A stretch of 64,000 bases of DNA from Sulfotelmatobacter sp049792875 (GCA_049792875.1 JBARBI010000122.1:27604-91603), one strand, 5' to 3'. Positions 1-9,795 are shown, counted from the first letter of the stretch. A program made the numbers and translations. Notes: generated by a model not told the origin, from the letters alone.

Positions 1-384
1 CATGTTTTGAAAGATGGCGTCGGCAGTTCCCTGGTACCAGCTTTCATTCTCCGACCGCATCTGTGCCGGCACATTGATAATGAAGTGACTCTTCAGCAGT
101 CCTCCGAACTGCCATCCCTCGCTCAGGTGCTGGAGCAGCGACTGGCTGCGGAACTGAGTGAGAACGTAGATCGAATGGATTCCGGAATTGACGAAATTGC
201 TGAGGACGAAATCGATGATCCGGTATTTGCCTCCGAACGGAACTGCAGGCTTGGCGCGTTCGCGCGTGAGGGGAAACAGCCGGGTTCCTTTGCCGCCGGC
301 GAGTACGATGCCCAGCACCCGCAGGTGTAAGGGGCCTGGTGCGGCGGAGGCGGATACTCGTTCGGAGATCATCTTCTCAGCCAT
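1..384 (-). CDS. glgC: glucose-1-phosphate adenylyltransferase, N-terminal part (cut by window edge)
   Basis: This is the first 128 codons of ADP-glucose pyrophosphorylase, which makes ADP-glucose from ATP and glucose-1-phosphate for glycogen synthesis in the cytoplasm. Reading leftward from the ATG at 384, the translation begins MAEKMISERV. It then shows the nucleotide-binding loop GIVLAGGKGTRLFPLTRERA (residues 25-44), KPAVPFGGKYRIIDF (45-59), and the family-typical LSNFVNSGI and RSQSLLQHL. A strong ribosome site (GGGAGG) sits 5 bases before the ATG, which fixes the start. The frame is open to base 1, so roughly two thirds of a normal 400-430 residue enzyme lies outside the window. No neighbouring glycogen gene is visible on this side. 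Identification is secure from the motifs. Confidence 0.95.
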   Translation of the reverse strand, partial: MAEKMISERVSASAAPGPLHLRVLGIVLAGGKGTRLFPLTRERAKPAVPFGGKYRIIDFVLSNFVNSGIHSIYVLTQFRSQSLLQHLSEGWQFGGLLKSHFIINVPAQMRSENESWYQGTADAIFQNM

Positions 385-660
385 TTGCCCTCCCTGGACC
401 GTTCTTCCGCAAGATGTTATCAGAGGTCGCGGCGGGGGTCCTTCAAAGTTGAGCGGACTTTGCACTCACCGTAGGGCGACTCGCAGAATGTTCTGCCGTC
501 CAAGCCGTCACCGGCGCGGCAGCGCCCGGAGCCCCCAAACACGAACTAGGACTTGCCTGCACCGCTGCCCCGGAGGTACATCTGAGTCAGGACTTTTTTC
601 GTGGACTCGGCAGCACCCCAGTGACCTGTGCTCCGTGGCTGGAGGCGGTTATAAACGCTT
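385..660. other. divergent intergenic region between glgC and the NlpC/P60-like gene
   Basis: These 276 bases separate two divergently transcribed genes, so they must hold both promoters. A GGAGG at 641-645 lies rather far (15 bases) before the ATG at 661. I see no convincing gene, terminator or repeat here. Confidence 0.5.
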
Positions 661-1782
661 ATGCGGTTCCGTGCCAAAGGCGTGTTTCTTTTCTTGCTGC
701 TTTCACTGGGTTCTGCCCGGGTCACGTCAGCGCAAGAGCAACGTCGCACGGACCCCGACCGACTGCAGAAGCCGGGTCCACCCCGAACGCTGAATCCAGG
801 AGAGGGTTTGGCGATTCTGGGCGCTGCGTTGGATTCCCGGCATCGTAGCGGCTTCCCTTCCGACTGCTCCCACTTCGTTCACGAACTCTACGGGCGCGCC
901 GGTTTTCCTTATGAGTACGCGAGTTCTTTAGATCTATTCGCCGGGGCCAACGGGTTTCGGCGGGTGACAAATCCGCAACCCGGCGACTTGGCTGTCTGGC
1001 GCGGACATGCCGGGATTGTGGTCAATCCCGTCCAGCATTCGTTTTTAAGTCTCCTGCGCTCGGGCCCCGGTGTCGATTCGTACGATTCGCCGTATTGGAA
1101 ACAGCGGGGACCACCTCGTTTCTTTCGTTATGTCACAGCAACACCCGGTGGCACGCTATCCAGTTCTACCCGGCCCCCACGCCTGACGCCCGCGTCAGCA
1201 AACCCCGATCGGCACCCCCCGGTTGCGAACGACCTGGGTCTTGATGCCTCGGAGGAGTCCGCGCCCGAGACCCCGTTCTCCGGCAACTTCGCGGAAAGCC
1301 AACCCCTGGGCAGCACGACGAGTCCTGTTTCGGTCGTGCATTCCGTTCATCCCAATCCCGAACAGCTGCGCGCAGCGTTCCTGCTAGCTTGCACAGACGC
1401 AGAGGTGGGCCTGCGTGGGCGTGACCTCTTCAGGTCAGCTCAATCCGTGATCGTGTTCGACCATTTCGAAGTAAAGAAGGTGCACATCGGAAGGAACCAG
1501 AACTGGGTCGAAGTTCAGATCGATCAACTGATTTCTCTCGCGGGAAGTAAGGCGGAGGTGCACAAGCGTTCGGAACAGCAACGATGGCTTCTGAATCACC
1601 GCGACAACAAAAGTTGGGTGCTGACGCCATCACGGGACACCATCTACCTTCCGCGGCACGTAGCCGAGCGCCTCCTGGCACACGAACTCGCACAGCTCAC
1701 GGACGACAGTTCCAACGCCGACAGTAGAACTCAGGAGAAGGCTGAGTTGGCACGACTCCTCGACGTGCTTCTGAAAAAATAG
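661..1782 (+). CDS. secreted NlpC/P60 (CHAP-like) cysteine hydrolase with long C-terminal extension
   Basis: The protein has 373 residues. Residues 1-25 form a signal peptide ending VTSAQ. The next roughly 110 residues have the layout of an NlpC/P60 or CHAP peptidoglycan hydrolase: the catalytic cysteine in PSDCSHFVHELY (C69), and the histidine in PGDLAVWRGHAGIV (H116). Members of these families cut peptide bonds in peptidoglycan. After a proline-rich low-complexity stretch (about 145-215) comes a C-terminal region of about 150 residues that I do not recognise. It is charged and may be a regulatory or binding domain. The gene stands alone, between divergent glgC and a PilZ gene. The domain call rests on the Cys and His motifs and spacing; the substrate is not known. 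Confidence 0.7.
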   Translation: MRFRAKGVFLFLLLSLGSARVTSAQEQRRTDPDRLQKPGPPRTLNPGEGLAILGAALDSRHRSGFPSDCSHFVHELYGRAGFPYEYASSLDLFAGANGFRRVTNPQPGDLAVWRGHAGIVVNPVQHSFLSLLRSGPGVDSYDSPYWKQRGPPRFFRYVTATPGGTLSSSTRPPRLTPASANPDRHPPVANDLGLDASEESAPETPFSGNFAESQPLGSTTSPVSVVHSVHPNPEQLRAAFLLACTDAEVGLRGRDLFRSAQSVIVFDHFEVKKVHIGRNQNWVEVQIDQLISLAGSKAEVHKRSEQQRWLLNHRDNKSWVLTPSRDTIYLPRHVAERLLAHELAQLTDDSSNADSRTQEKAELARLLDVLLKK

Positions 1783-1916
1783 CGACGTCAAGCTTTGAGA
1801 TTCTGTATTCCCAAGTTACCAAGGGACGCTGGATCCCTCCGGCCGCATCGCTTTGTTGGACCGGCAAGCCTGGGTCACGCTTTCATCGGCGGTCCGCCCC
1901 ATGTATCCTTCCCCTC

Positions 1917-2258
1917 ATGCCCTCTAAAGAGTTTCGTGATTCGAGGCGAAGTACTCGCGTTCCTCTCAAAGTGGTGATCACCATCGAGGGCGGGCCTGAG
2001 ACGTGCGAAGGCTTGACGATCGTCGTGAACCTGCATGGAGCCTTGATCGCAACCGCAGTCGGGTTGAGCCCTGGAACGAGAATCTTGATTCACGTGTTCC
2101 TAACGGACAAGCGAGCTGCAGCTCGAGTTGTCTACATCGATGCCAGGAACCCTCTGCATTGCGGGATCGAGCTGGATACGCCGCGAAACATCTGGGGTGT
2201 CCCCTTGCCGCCCCCGGACTGGGAAGAGACGGGGGCGTCGTTGGAAGTCGGTCACTGA
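1917..2258 (+). CDS. PilZ domain protein
   Basis: This is a single-domain protein of 113 residues. It begins with the PilZ-type arginine-rich segment RDSRRSTRVPLKVVI (residues 7-21), followed by the conserved turn VVNLHGALIAT (36-46), and ends in the usual small beta-barrel pattern. PilZ domains bind cyclic di-GMP and act as effectors for motility, exopolysaccharide or gene expression. The D/NxSxxG motif is replaced here by N-L-H-G-A, a variant common in acidobacterial PilZ proteins. Binding of c-di-GMP is therefore likely but not certain. It is monocistronic as far as can be seen. Confidence 0.8.
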   Translation: MPSKEFRDSRRSTRVPLKVVITIEGGPETCEGLTIVVNLHGALIATAVGLSPGTRILIHVFLTDKRAAARVVYIDARNPLHCGIELDTPRNIWGVPLPPPDWEETGASLEVGH

Positions 2259-2450
2259 CGGGGCGGCTCTTCATATTGTTTGGCGCGGCCTTTCACGGCC
2301 ACTTCGTGTTCGACACCCCATCGGGCTCCTAGCCCACGATGCCCGCACCACGGCGCCGAACTGTTTTGTTGAACTGTGATTTCAATCACTGACAGCCGAA
2401 CTCCGATCGGTTTCTAATTCCGCACAACTGAGTCTGTCTGAGAGGTTCAA

Positions 2451-2639
2451 ATGGCATTGACAGAGGTCTACCAGAAGCGCTCCGCATTCGTGCACGACGC
2501 GGAGCCTCGGACTGCCGAGGCGATAGAACTGAGAGAAGCTCTGAAAGCGCTATATGACCTTCTCGAGGATTTTGCCCCGTCCTGGTACGCGGAGGAGACT
2601 CGCGACAGAGCCAAGGCCGCGCTGCTTTTTGTGCAGTGA
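2451..2639 (+). CDS. small conserved protein, family with LY-x-LLE-x-(F/Y)AP-x-WY motif (copy 1)
   Basis: A protein of 62 residues with no signal peptide or membrane segment. A good ribosome site (GAGAGG, 5 bases before the ATG) supports translation. The C-terminal half, LYDLLEDFAPSWYAEETRDR, is clearly related to that of the 67-residue product at 9796-9999 (LYELLETYAPAWYTEGHHDR), while the N-termini differ. The retained core against diverged ends, and two copies within 8 kb, argue that this is a real gene. Function is unknown. The region looks like a short helical hairpin with a conserved aromatic pair. Confidence 0.65.
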   Translation: MALTEVYQKRSAFVHDAEPRTAEAIELREALKALYDLLEDFAPSWYAEETRDRAKAALLFVQ

Positions 2640-2821
2640 CGTGAGCGAGAGACAAGGTGGGCAGGATGATCCCCGTCTATACAGCGCTGCCATTCCAACC
2701 AGCAAGCAGACCGGTTCGACTGAATATGATGCCACTCCCTTTCAACCCCACCACGGAGGGACGATAAGACTCCGAGAGGACAGATCCTCCCTTTGTTTCG
2801 GTTGAGGCTGGAGGCTGGACC

Positions 2822-3076
2822 ATGAAAAAAGGTGAGTCTCAAGATCCGTATCCTGCCAAATGGAGAGTCCTGTATCGGGCGGCCGTTTTCGAGACCGACA
2901 GCTCCGAGATGGCGAAGAGACTTTCTGCCGCGGAAGAAGCGATAGCCGAGCACATGCGTGAGCTGTTTCGCGCGACCGGGGCTGATGCTGAACAAGAGAG
3001 AGAAGCCATGGATGACGCGATGTATGCTCTGAGAGCATGGAAAGCCGCACTGGAGAAGAGAACTCATGCGGCCTGA
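2822..3076 (+). CDS. small helical protein of unknown function
   Basis: An 84-residue, charged, probably all-helical protein: YRAAVFETDSSEMAKRLSAA followed by EEAIAEHMRELF and DDAMYALRAWKAALEKR. It has a clear ribosome site (GGAGG, 7 bases before the ATG). I recall similar short proteins in other Acidobacteria but know of no function. It lies 182 bases after the small protein gene at 2451 in the same direction and may be cotranscribed with it. Confidence 0.6.
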   Translation: MKKGESQDPYPAKWRVLYRAAVFETDSSEMAKRLSAAEEAIAEHMRELFRATGADAEQEREAMDDAMYALRAWKAALEKRTHAA

Positions 3077-3393
3077 GACACCTCTCCTTCCGGTAGTTGC
3101 TGCCTAAGAGCCCCGGAGCCTGGTTCCGGCGACAAGTACCGTGCCGAACCGTCCAAATTTCCGCCTTCGTACAAACGGCGAGACTTCGTACGCTCCTGGA
3201 CGTCAGCCCAGACGAGTGATCTCGCTCACGGACAGCGGGAGTCGCTTGGCGGAAAATTAGAACTGAGCATTGGGCGCTCGATCCACAACGGTCATCCCGT
3301 CCTCCGATGGGGCATCGCCGGGGTATGAGAGCTCGAGCGCTCTTCTCAACGGCCTAGAATGGGACTGTGAGGCGGGAAGGGGAACTTTTCCCT
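3077..3393. other. intergenic region before the kinase gene
   Basis: These 317 bases have no convincing open reading frame, repeat or hairpin with a T-tract. They presumably hold the promoter of the kinase gene. The purine-rich AAGGGGA about 10 bases before the ATG at 3394 is its likely ribosome site. Confidence 0.5.
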
Positions 3394-5811
3394 ATGACCA
3401 GCCGAGCGTCGGACCAGGAAGCGCTTGTCGGCGGTGCGCTGGGTCACTATCGCATCGTCGAGAAGATCGGCGCCGGCGGCATGGGAGATGTCTATCGCGC
3501 CCGCGACGAGCACCTCGCCCGCGATGTTGCCGTCAAGGTCCTTTCGTCCGGCACACTAACCGACGCATCCGCACGCAATCATTTCCACAAAGAAGCGCTG
3601 GCTCTTTCCCAGCTGAACCATCCCAACATTGCGACCATCTACGACTTCGATACGCAGCAGGGTGTGGATTTCCTGGTGATGGAATACATTCCAGGAATCA
3701 CCCTCAGCGAGAAAGTGGCCGTCGGACCCCTGCACGAGCTGGAGGTCCTCCGCCTCGGAGTGCAGCTCGCAGAAGGCTTGGCTGCGGCCCATGATCACGG
3801 GGTCATTCATCGTGACCTCAAGCCCGGAAACTTGCGGGTGATTAGCGACGGACGCCTGAAGATTCTGGATTTTGGACTCGCCAAGCTGAGGCCTCTGGTC
3901 ACCGACAGCGCCGCGACAGCAAGTCTTAGCCAGACGCACACGATGGCGGGTACTCTTCCCTACATGGCGCCGGAGCAGTTGCTGGGGGAAGAGATCGACG
4001 CCCGTACCGACATTCACGCCGCCGGGGCCGTGTTGTACGAAATGGCCACGGGGCAGCGACCTTTTGGAGAAGTCGAACATTCGCAACTGATCGGTGCGAT
4101 TTTGCGCAGGCCGCCGCGACCGCCCACCGTCCTCAACCCTAAGCTGTCTCCAGAACTGGAGCGGATCATCGGGAAGTGCCTGGAGAAAGAACCCGAGAAT
4201 CGCTACCAGTCGGCAAAAGAGTTGGCGGTGGATTTGCGCCGCTTGGCGCTGCCTACGAGCCCTCTGCTCGCTGCCGCCTTGCAGCCCCCGGTTCCACATA
4301 ACAAGAGACGCTACCTGATTTTGGCTGCAACCATCATGACCCTTCTGATCGTGGGTGGCGTACTCAGGTGGAACGGATGCGGTTTACGAAACCTACATCT
4401 GGACCATCCCGGTTCTCCTCGGATTCAATCCCTTGCAGTGTTGCCGCTGGCCAACCTCTCCGGAGATGCCAGTGAGGACTATTTTGCCGACGGCATGACA
4501 GAAGCGCTGATCACAAACCTGTCCAAGATCCGAGCGTTGAAGGTTATTTCACGGACGTCGGTGATGCAGTACAAGGGAGCGAGGAAGCCCCTGCCGCAGA
4601 TCGCGCGTGAATTGGGCGTGGACGGGATCCTTGAAGGGTCGGTGCAGCGTTCCGGGGGACGGGTGCAGGTCACGGCGCAGTTGATCAACGCGGCAACGGA
4701 TACCCACCTGTGGGCCGAAAGTTACGAGCGTGATTTGCGAGACGTGCTGGTCCTGCAGAGTGAGGTTGCAAGCACGGTTGCACGCGAGATCAGGGTTGCA
4801 ATCACGCCTGAGGAGACACGATATCTCGGCAGCGCACGACAGGTCAACCCCGATGCCTACGAGGCCTATCTCAAAGGGCGGTTCCACTGGTTCAAACTCT
4901 CGAAGGAAGAACTGGACCATGCAGAGCGCTATTTCCAGCTGGCTCTGGACCAAGATCCCAATTGCGCCTTAGCGTACGTAGGCCTGGCGGACGTTTTTAT
5001 GTCCCGCGCAGATACCGGCTTTCTGGCCCCGCAGGAAACCATGGGCCGAGCGCAGGTCGCTCTGACCAAAGCCTTGGAACTGGATGACACGCTCGCGGAC
5101 GCCCATGTAAGTCTGGCAAATCTGAAGATCAATGACAGGGATTGGTCTGGCGCCGAAAAAGAATTCCAGCAGGCACTTGAACTCAATCCCAACAATGCCA
5201 ACGCACACTTCATGTACGCCGACTATTTGATCTCTCGCCTGCGAAATCAGGATTGGGAGAAAGAGATTCGCCGAGCACTCGAACTGGATCCCATGAGTTC
5301 CTTTTTCCAGGTCTTCTACGGATGGCATCTGGTTTATCTCGGCCGCTATGATGAAGCCATTCTGCAAATCCAAGAAGTTGTAGCCAACGAACCGGGCCTT
5401 TCATTTGCCCACTTGGGTCTTTGGGTCGCCTTCTTCAAGAAGGGAATGGACAAAGAAGCCGTGCAAGAGGCGGAACGATTTTTCTCGGCTCTGGGCGATC
5501 AAGAAGTGGTGCGGGCCTTGCAAGAGGGCTACCGCGAGGCTGGCTACCGCAGTGCGATGAGACGAGCGGCTGACACACTTGCCGCCCGCTCCCAACGGTC
5601 CCATGTGCCTGCCATACGCATCGCGCGCCTCTATGCTCACGCCGGAGAGAATGAGCGCACTCTCGACTGGCTCGAAAAGGCGGATGCCGCCAGAGAGGCC
5701 CCTCTTATCCATCTCGCTGTAGCGAGGGATTGGGACGGCCTGCGTTCCGACCCGCGGTTTCAGGATCTTCTGCACCGCGTGGGTCTATCTCAGGTGGGGC
5801 TATCTCAGTAA
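3394..5811 (+). CDS. serine/threonine protein kinase with TolB-like domain and TPR repeats
   Basis: The 805-residue protein has four parts. Residues 19-285 are a PknB-type kinase with the glycine loop IGAGGMGDVY, lysine VAVKV (K48), catalytic loop VIHRDLKPGN (D141), DFG (159-161) and MAPEQ. Residues 306-325 form one membrane helix. Residues about 350-480 are a TolB/FlgO-like segment (AVLPLANLSGD, DYFADGMTEALI, DGILEGSVQRSG) typical of acidobacterial kinase and CadC-like proteins. Residues about 490-800 are TPR repeats such as EAYLKGRFHW and ALAYVGLADVF. The kinase lies in the cytoplasm and the repeats probably outside. All catalytic residues are present. I prefer the ATG at 3394, which has a ribosome site, over an in-frame GTG at 3367. 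Targets cannot be read from the sequence. Confidence 0.93.
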   Translation: MTSRASDQEALVGGALGHYRIVEKIGAGGMGDVYRARDEHLARDVAVKVLSSGTLTDASARNHFHKEALALSQLNHPNIATIYDFDTQQGVDFLVMEYIPGITLSEKVAVGPLHELEVLRLGVQLAEGLAAAHDHGVIHRDLKPGNLRVISDGRLKILDFGLAKLRPLVTDSAATASLSQTHTMAGTLPYMAPEQLLGEEIDARTDIHAAGAVLYEMATGQRPFGEVEHSQLIGAILRRPPRPPTVLNPKLSPELERIIGKCLEKEPENRYQSAKELAVDLRRLALPTSPLLAAALQPPVPHNKRRYLILAATIMTLLIVGGVLRWNGCGLRNLHLDHPGSPRIQSLAVLPLANLSGDASEDYFADGMTEALITNLSKIRALKVISRTSVMQYKGARKPLPQIARELGVDGILEGSVQRSGGRVQVTAQLINAATDTHLWAESYERDLRDVLVLQSEVASTVAREIRVAITPEETRYLGSARQVNPDAYEAYLKGRFHWFKLSKEELDHAERYFQLALDQDPNCALAYVGLADVFMSRADTGFLAPQETMGRAQVALTKALELDDTLADAHVSLANLKINDRDWSGAEKEFQQALELNPNNANAHFMYADYLISRLRNQDWEKEIRRALELDPMSSFFQVFYGWHLVYLGRYDEAILQIQEVVANEPGLSFAHLGLWVAFFKKGMDKEAVQEAERFFSALGDQEVVRALQEGYREAGYRSAMRRAADTLAARSQRSHVPAIRIARLYAHAGENERTLDWLEKADAAREAPLIHLAVARDWDGLRSDPRFQDLLHRVGLSQVGLSQ

Positions 5812-6052
5812 GACTTTCCCCTTTTTCTCAAGTTCACTCCGTGGCTTTCCGCAGAATATAGTAAAGGGAGCGTCGAAGCCCTGCGCTTTTTTGCTGCAGG
5901 GCACTCGGTGGCGGGTGCTCTGCGTGGACGAAGCTTTTCGTGACGCCGAGGAAGCCCGCTTCCGACGTCGCCGCGGGCCAGTAGCTGCGCGGTTGGAGAG
6001 GATCGGGCATAATAGCTCAACTCACTGGAGTATCAAGATCGGGGTCCGGCGC

Positions 6053-9000
6053 TTGCACAAATTCAGATCGCGTTTAGCGCGTTGTATTTCTACGTGCGCC
6101 TTTCTGCTGCTACCTTTATTGTTGCCAACGATTGCCTTGACTCAGTCGGTTCCCCAGGAACTGGGGAGTGGGCTCAAATGGCGCCTGATTGGCCCTTTCC
6201 GCGGGGGACGCGCCGTCGCGGTGTCCGGTGTGCCGGGCGACTCGACCACTTTCTATTTTGGATCGGTCAATGGCGGGATCTGGAAAACGACGGACGCTGG
6301 AGTTGTGTGGACGCCGATCTTTGACGGCCAGCCGGTGGCCTCGATTGGGGCACTGGCCGTGGCTCCCTCCGATCCCAAAATTATCTACGCGGGAACCGGT
6401 GAGTCCGACATTCGCGAGGACCTCTCTTCCGGCAACGGCGTTTACCGCTCCACTGACGGCGGTGCAACGTGGAATCATATCGGGCTGGAAGACACGCGCC
6501 AGATCAGCCGGATCATCATTGACCCGCAGAATCCGAATGTCGTTTATGCAGGCGCTCTCGGACATGTTTTTGGTCCGAGCGAACAACGCGGCATCTTTAA
6601 GTCCGTTGATGGAGGCGCGCATTGGAAGCGGGTTCTCGATCTGGGCCCTGCGATCGGCATTTCAGATCTGGCGATGAGTTCCGCCACTCCTCAGGTCTTG
6701 TTTGCCGGTGCATGGCATGTGCGGCGTCCGCCCTGGAGCACGTACGCTCCGATCGAGGGACCAGGAAGTGGTCTGTACCGTTCTCAGAATGGCGGCAAGA
6801 CCTGGGCTCGGCTCGACGGAAAGGGGCTGCCGGAAGGTGATTGGGGGCGCGTGGGAGTCGACGTTGCGCCGGACGGCAAGCGCGTGTACGCGCTCATTGT
6901 TCTGCAGGACGAGATCCAACCCCAGACCCAAGTTGGAAAATCCGGTCTATATCGCTCCGACGATGGAGGCAACAGCTGGGCATTGGCCAACTCCGCTCCT
7001 CCACTGACCAGCCGCGCCTGGTACTTCAATCGCATCACGATCGATCCCCACAACCCTGACGTGATCTACATTCCGAACGTCGCCCTTTATCGATCCGAGG
7101 ATGGCGGAAAGACTGTTTCGGTGGTGCGCGGTGCTCCGGGCGGCGACGATTATCACCAGCTCTGGATCGATCCGAAAAATTCCGCCAGCATGGTTCTGGG
7201 AACCGACCAGGGAACCACGATCAGCCTCAACCGCGGCCAGACTTGGAGCAGTTGGTATAACCAACCCACGGCGCAGTTGTATCACGTGACTACCGACAAC
7301 CAGTTTCCCTATGTTGTATATGGCGCGCAGCAGGATAGCGGCAGCGCCGCGGTGCTAAGCCGCACCGACCACGGTCAAATTACGCCGCGGGACTGGTTTC
7401 TTCCCGGCGGCAGCGAAAGCGGATATCTTGTGGTCGATCCGAATGATTCCGACATTATTTATGGGAGTGGGCCGTATGGTTCCGTGGCTCGCTTCAATAA
7501 ACGAACTGGCCTCAGCCAGGACATTACTCCATGGCCAGCCTTCGCATTCGATGTCGACATCAATCTGCGCAAGTATCGTGATCCATGGACACCCGCGCTC
7601 GTTCGTTCCCTGGTTGAGCCGGCAAGGCTTTATCTCGGAACGCAGTATGTGATGACGACCGTCGACGGCGGTCTGCACTGGGAAACCATCAGCCCCGACC
7701 TCACTGGATCGACCCACGAGAAACCAGGGAGTCGCCCGACCCAGTCTCCGTTGACTCTCGAGAATGCTAAACCCGCTGGTTACGGGGTCGTCTTCACGAT
7801 CGCGCCATCGATGCTGGATCGCGATCTGATCTGGGCAGGTAGCGACACGGGATTGATTCACGTGACTCGCGATGGCGGAAAGAACTGGAAGGATGTGACC
7901 CCGCCAGGGCTAGCCGATTGGAGCCAGATCTCTTTGATGGAGAGTTCGCATTTCGATCCCGCGGTCGCCTATGCGGCCGTCAATCGCAGCCGCATGGATG
8001 ATCAGACGCCTTACATTTATCGAACACGCGATTACGGAGCGACCTGGCAACTGGTCACGAACGGCATGGTTGCGCCCGCATTTTTGCGCGCCGTCCGCGA
8101 AGACCCACAGGCCAAGGGACTGCTCTTCGCGGGAACCGAATTCGGTGTCTACGTATCGTTTGACGATGGCGATCATTGGCAGTCCTTGCAATTGAATCTG
8201 CCAGTCACTGGGGTTCGGGATCTCACCCTCCACGGGGACGACCTGGTAATTGCCACATTCGGGCGGTCCTTCTGGATTCTGGATAACATCACGCCGCTTC
8301 GTCAGGTGCAGGCATTGGATGCGGACAAAACCAGAGCCCCGTACCTTTACCGTCCCGCGACCGCAGTTCGTGTCGATAACGATTCGTTTCAGGGGACGCC
8401 GCTTCCGCCCGAAGAGCCTGCGGCCGTGAATCCTCCGAATGGTGCGATGATCGACTATTTCCTTCCGTCTATGGCGCGCACTGTGCTGCTGGAAGTTTTC
8501 GATGCACAGCAAAACCTCGTCCGACGATTTTCTTCAGAACGTCATTCCTCGGAAGAGCAGGTCCCGACGAAGTACCTGCCGCTTCCCGTCGCGGAGCGGT
8601 GGTTCGCCAAGCCTGAAGTCCTGGAGAGAACGGCCGGCATGCACCGCTTCGTCTGGAACCTTACCTGGGGCAGTTCCGGTGGGCCGACCGCGGACGACGA
8701 TGCCGAATACCACCGTCCGAGCGGGCCGAAGGCGGTGCCCGGAATCTACCAGGTCCGCCTGACGGTAGATGGGGAGATTCAAAACCAGCCTTTGACTCTC
8801 ATCATGGATCCGCGATCCCCCGCGACTCCCGACGTGCTGGCGCAGCAGTTGCAACTGGGTCAACAAATATTTGCCGAAGCCATTGCGGCCAGACGCGCTC
8901 TTGCAGAAATGGTGTCGGTTCAGAAGCAGCTTACGGAGATTCAAAAGAAGCTGGTGCAAGAGAAGTCGGAAACACAAAACGCACAACTCAAATCGGCGAT

Positions 9001-9319
9001 CAGCGATGCTCAATCTGCAATTGGCAAGATTGTCCTGAATAAAGAACACCTGGCTGAAGAAGGCCCCGGACTGCAGGATGTCTACAATGCTCTGGTCTCC
9101 GCTCTGCGAGTTGTCGAAAGCGGGGACCGTGCCGTGCCTTCGCAAGCGATCGAGGTTTACAGAGAGTCGAGTCAACCGGCAAAGGCACGCATTGCGGAGT
9201 GGATCCGATTCAAGCAAACGCGCTTGGCGCAACTCAACCAACGACTGAGCGAAGCTCACTTGGCTCCCATCGCGATTGCTGAAATTGAGCGGGAAGTAGA
9301 ACTTCTGGTGTCACGGTAG
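6053..9319 (+). CDS. secreted VPS10/BNR-repeat beta-propeller protein (glycosyl hydrolase-like)
   Basis: A large secreted protein with many BNR/sortilin-type blades: GGIWKTTDAGVVW, GVYRSTDGGATW, GIFKSVDGGAHW, GLYRSQNGGKTW, YRSEDGGKT, HVTRDGGKNW and YRTRDYGATW. They are spread over about 800 residues and followed by a roughly 250-residue C-terminal region ending in a helical coiled segment. Such proteins are often labelled glycosyl hydrolase or sialidase-like, but no catalytic set is evident. The frame is open from 5891, yet no ATG occurs before the signal peptide. I place the start at the TTG at 6053, which directly precedes KFRSRLARCISTCAFLLLP and has GGGG upstream; TTG codons at 5993 and 5891 are alternatives. 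Close homologues are abundant in Acidobacteria and Bacteroidetes. Confidence 0.85.
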   Translation: MHKFRSRLARCISTCAFLLLPLLLPTIALTQSVPQELGSGLKWRLIGPFRGGRAVAVSGVPGDSTTFYFGSVNGGIWKTTDAGVVWTPIFDGQPVASIGALAVAPSDPKIIYAGTGESDIREDLSSGNGVYRSTDGGATWNHIGLEDTRQISRIIIDPQNPNVVYAGALGHVFGPSEQRGIFKSVDGGAHWKRVLDLGPAIGISDLAMSSATPQVLFAGAWHVRRPPWSTYAPIEGPGSGLYRSQNGGKTWARLDGKGLPEGDWGRVGVDVAPDGKRVYALIVLQDEIQPQTQVGKSGLYRSDDGGNSWALANSAPPLTSRAWYFNRITIDPHNPDVIYIPNVALYRSEDGGKTVSVVRGAPGGDDYHQLWIDPKNSASMVLGTDQGTTISLNRGQTWSSWYNQPTAQLYHVTTDNQFPYVVYGAQQDSGSAAVLSRTDHGQITPRDWFLPGGSESGYLVVDPNDSDIIYGSGPYGSVARFNKRTGLSQDITPWPAFAFDVDINLRKYRDPWTPALVRSLVEPARLYLGTQYVMTTVDGGLHWETISPDLTGSTHEKPGSRPTQSPLTLENAKPAGYGVVFTIAPSMLDRDLIWAGSDTGLIHVTRDGGKNWKDVTPPGLADWSQISLMESSHFDPAVAYAAVNRSRMDDQTPYIYRTRDYGATWQLVTNGMVAPAFLRAVREDPQAKGLLFAGTEFGVYVSFDDGDHWQSLQLNLPVTGVRDLTLHGDDLVIATFGRSFWILDNITPLRQVQALDADKTRAPYLYRPATAVRVDNDSFQGTPLPPEEPAAVNPPNGAMIDYFLPSMARTVLLEVFDAQQNLVRRFSSERHSSEEQVPTKYLPLPVAERWFAKPEVLERTAGMHRFVWNLTWGSSGGPTADDDAEYHRPSGPKAVPGIYQVRLTVDGEIQNQPLTLIMDPRSPATPDVLAQQLQLGQQIFAEAIAARRALAEMVSVQKQLTEIQKKLVQEKSETQNAQLKSAISDAQSAIGKIVLNKEHLAEEGPGLQDVYNALVSALRVVESGDRAVPSQAIEVYRESSQPAKARIAEWIRFKQTRLAQLNQRLSEAHLAPIAIAEIEREVELLVSR

Positions 9320-9795
9320 GGACCCGTCGTGACGGACGGTCATTTCTTACCCATTCGATGTCAGAATCGCCACAAATTACGCTGATTCCTTGGCCGAGCG
9401 CCTGGTGAGACACCCGGGACTTTGATCTGGAACAAACAACTGGCAGGCGCAACCTCAAGTTACGTCCGCGCAACGGAATTTCTTCGGGCATCCGTCGCAT
9501 ATCCCCGCCACATAAGTGGAGAATCTTGACTCGCCACTTACATCTGCCTTACAAGAGTTTACATTTCTTAACACGGTACCCAGAGCATCTGTTGTCTAAT
9601 AACGACAGAGGTGCAGAGCCTATATGCTCGCAGTCGCTCCATCCTCTGTTAGCGACGCTCTTCAGCCCCCCTGCAAATTGACTGGAGGCGAACGCGGCAG
9701 TGGCGGAAACCGCTGTCGCACGCCTGCTCCGCAGGCGATCCTATATCAGTTGTCGGCAATGCATGCGCCGACAACTCGGGGAGGCGTAGGGTGCC
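9320..9795. other. 476-base intergenic region with direct repeats
   Basis: No gene is supported here; a 61-codon frame at 9624 lacks family features. The region carries a set of direct repeats (listed separately at 9537-9573) and a possible -10 element TCTAAT at 9595-9600, upstream of the small-protein gene at 9796. Confidence 0.5.
9537..9573 (+). promoter_or_regulatory. four TTACA-type direct repeats, one per helical turn
   Basis: TTACA occurs at 9538, 9549 and 9559, and a variant TTAACA at 9568. The 9-11 base spacing puts the copies on one face of the helix. OmpR/PhoB-family regulators bind direct repeats with 10-11 base spacing, and such a regulator is encoded at 10036-10716. The repeats precede the small-protein gene at 9796. 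The link to that regulator is inference. Confidence 0.3.

Noticed and set aside
5878..5902. Hairpin GCCCTGC...GCAGGGC as a terminator after the kinase gene
   Set aside because: The T-run is in the loop, not after the stem, so it does not fit a rho-independent terminator on either strand.
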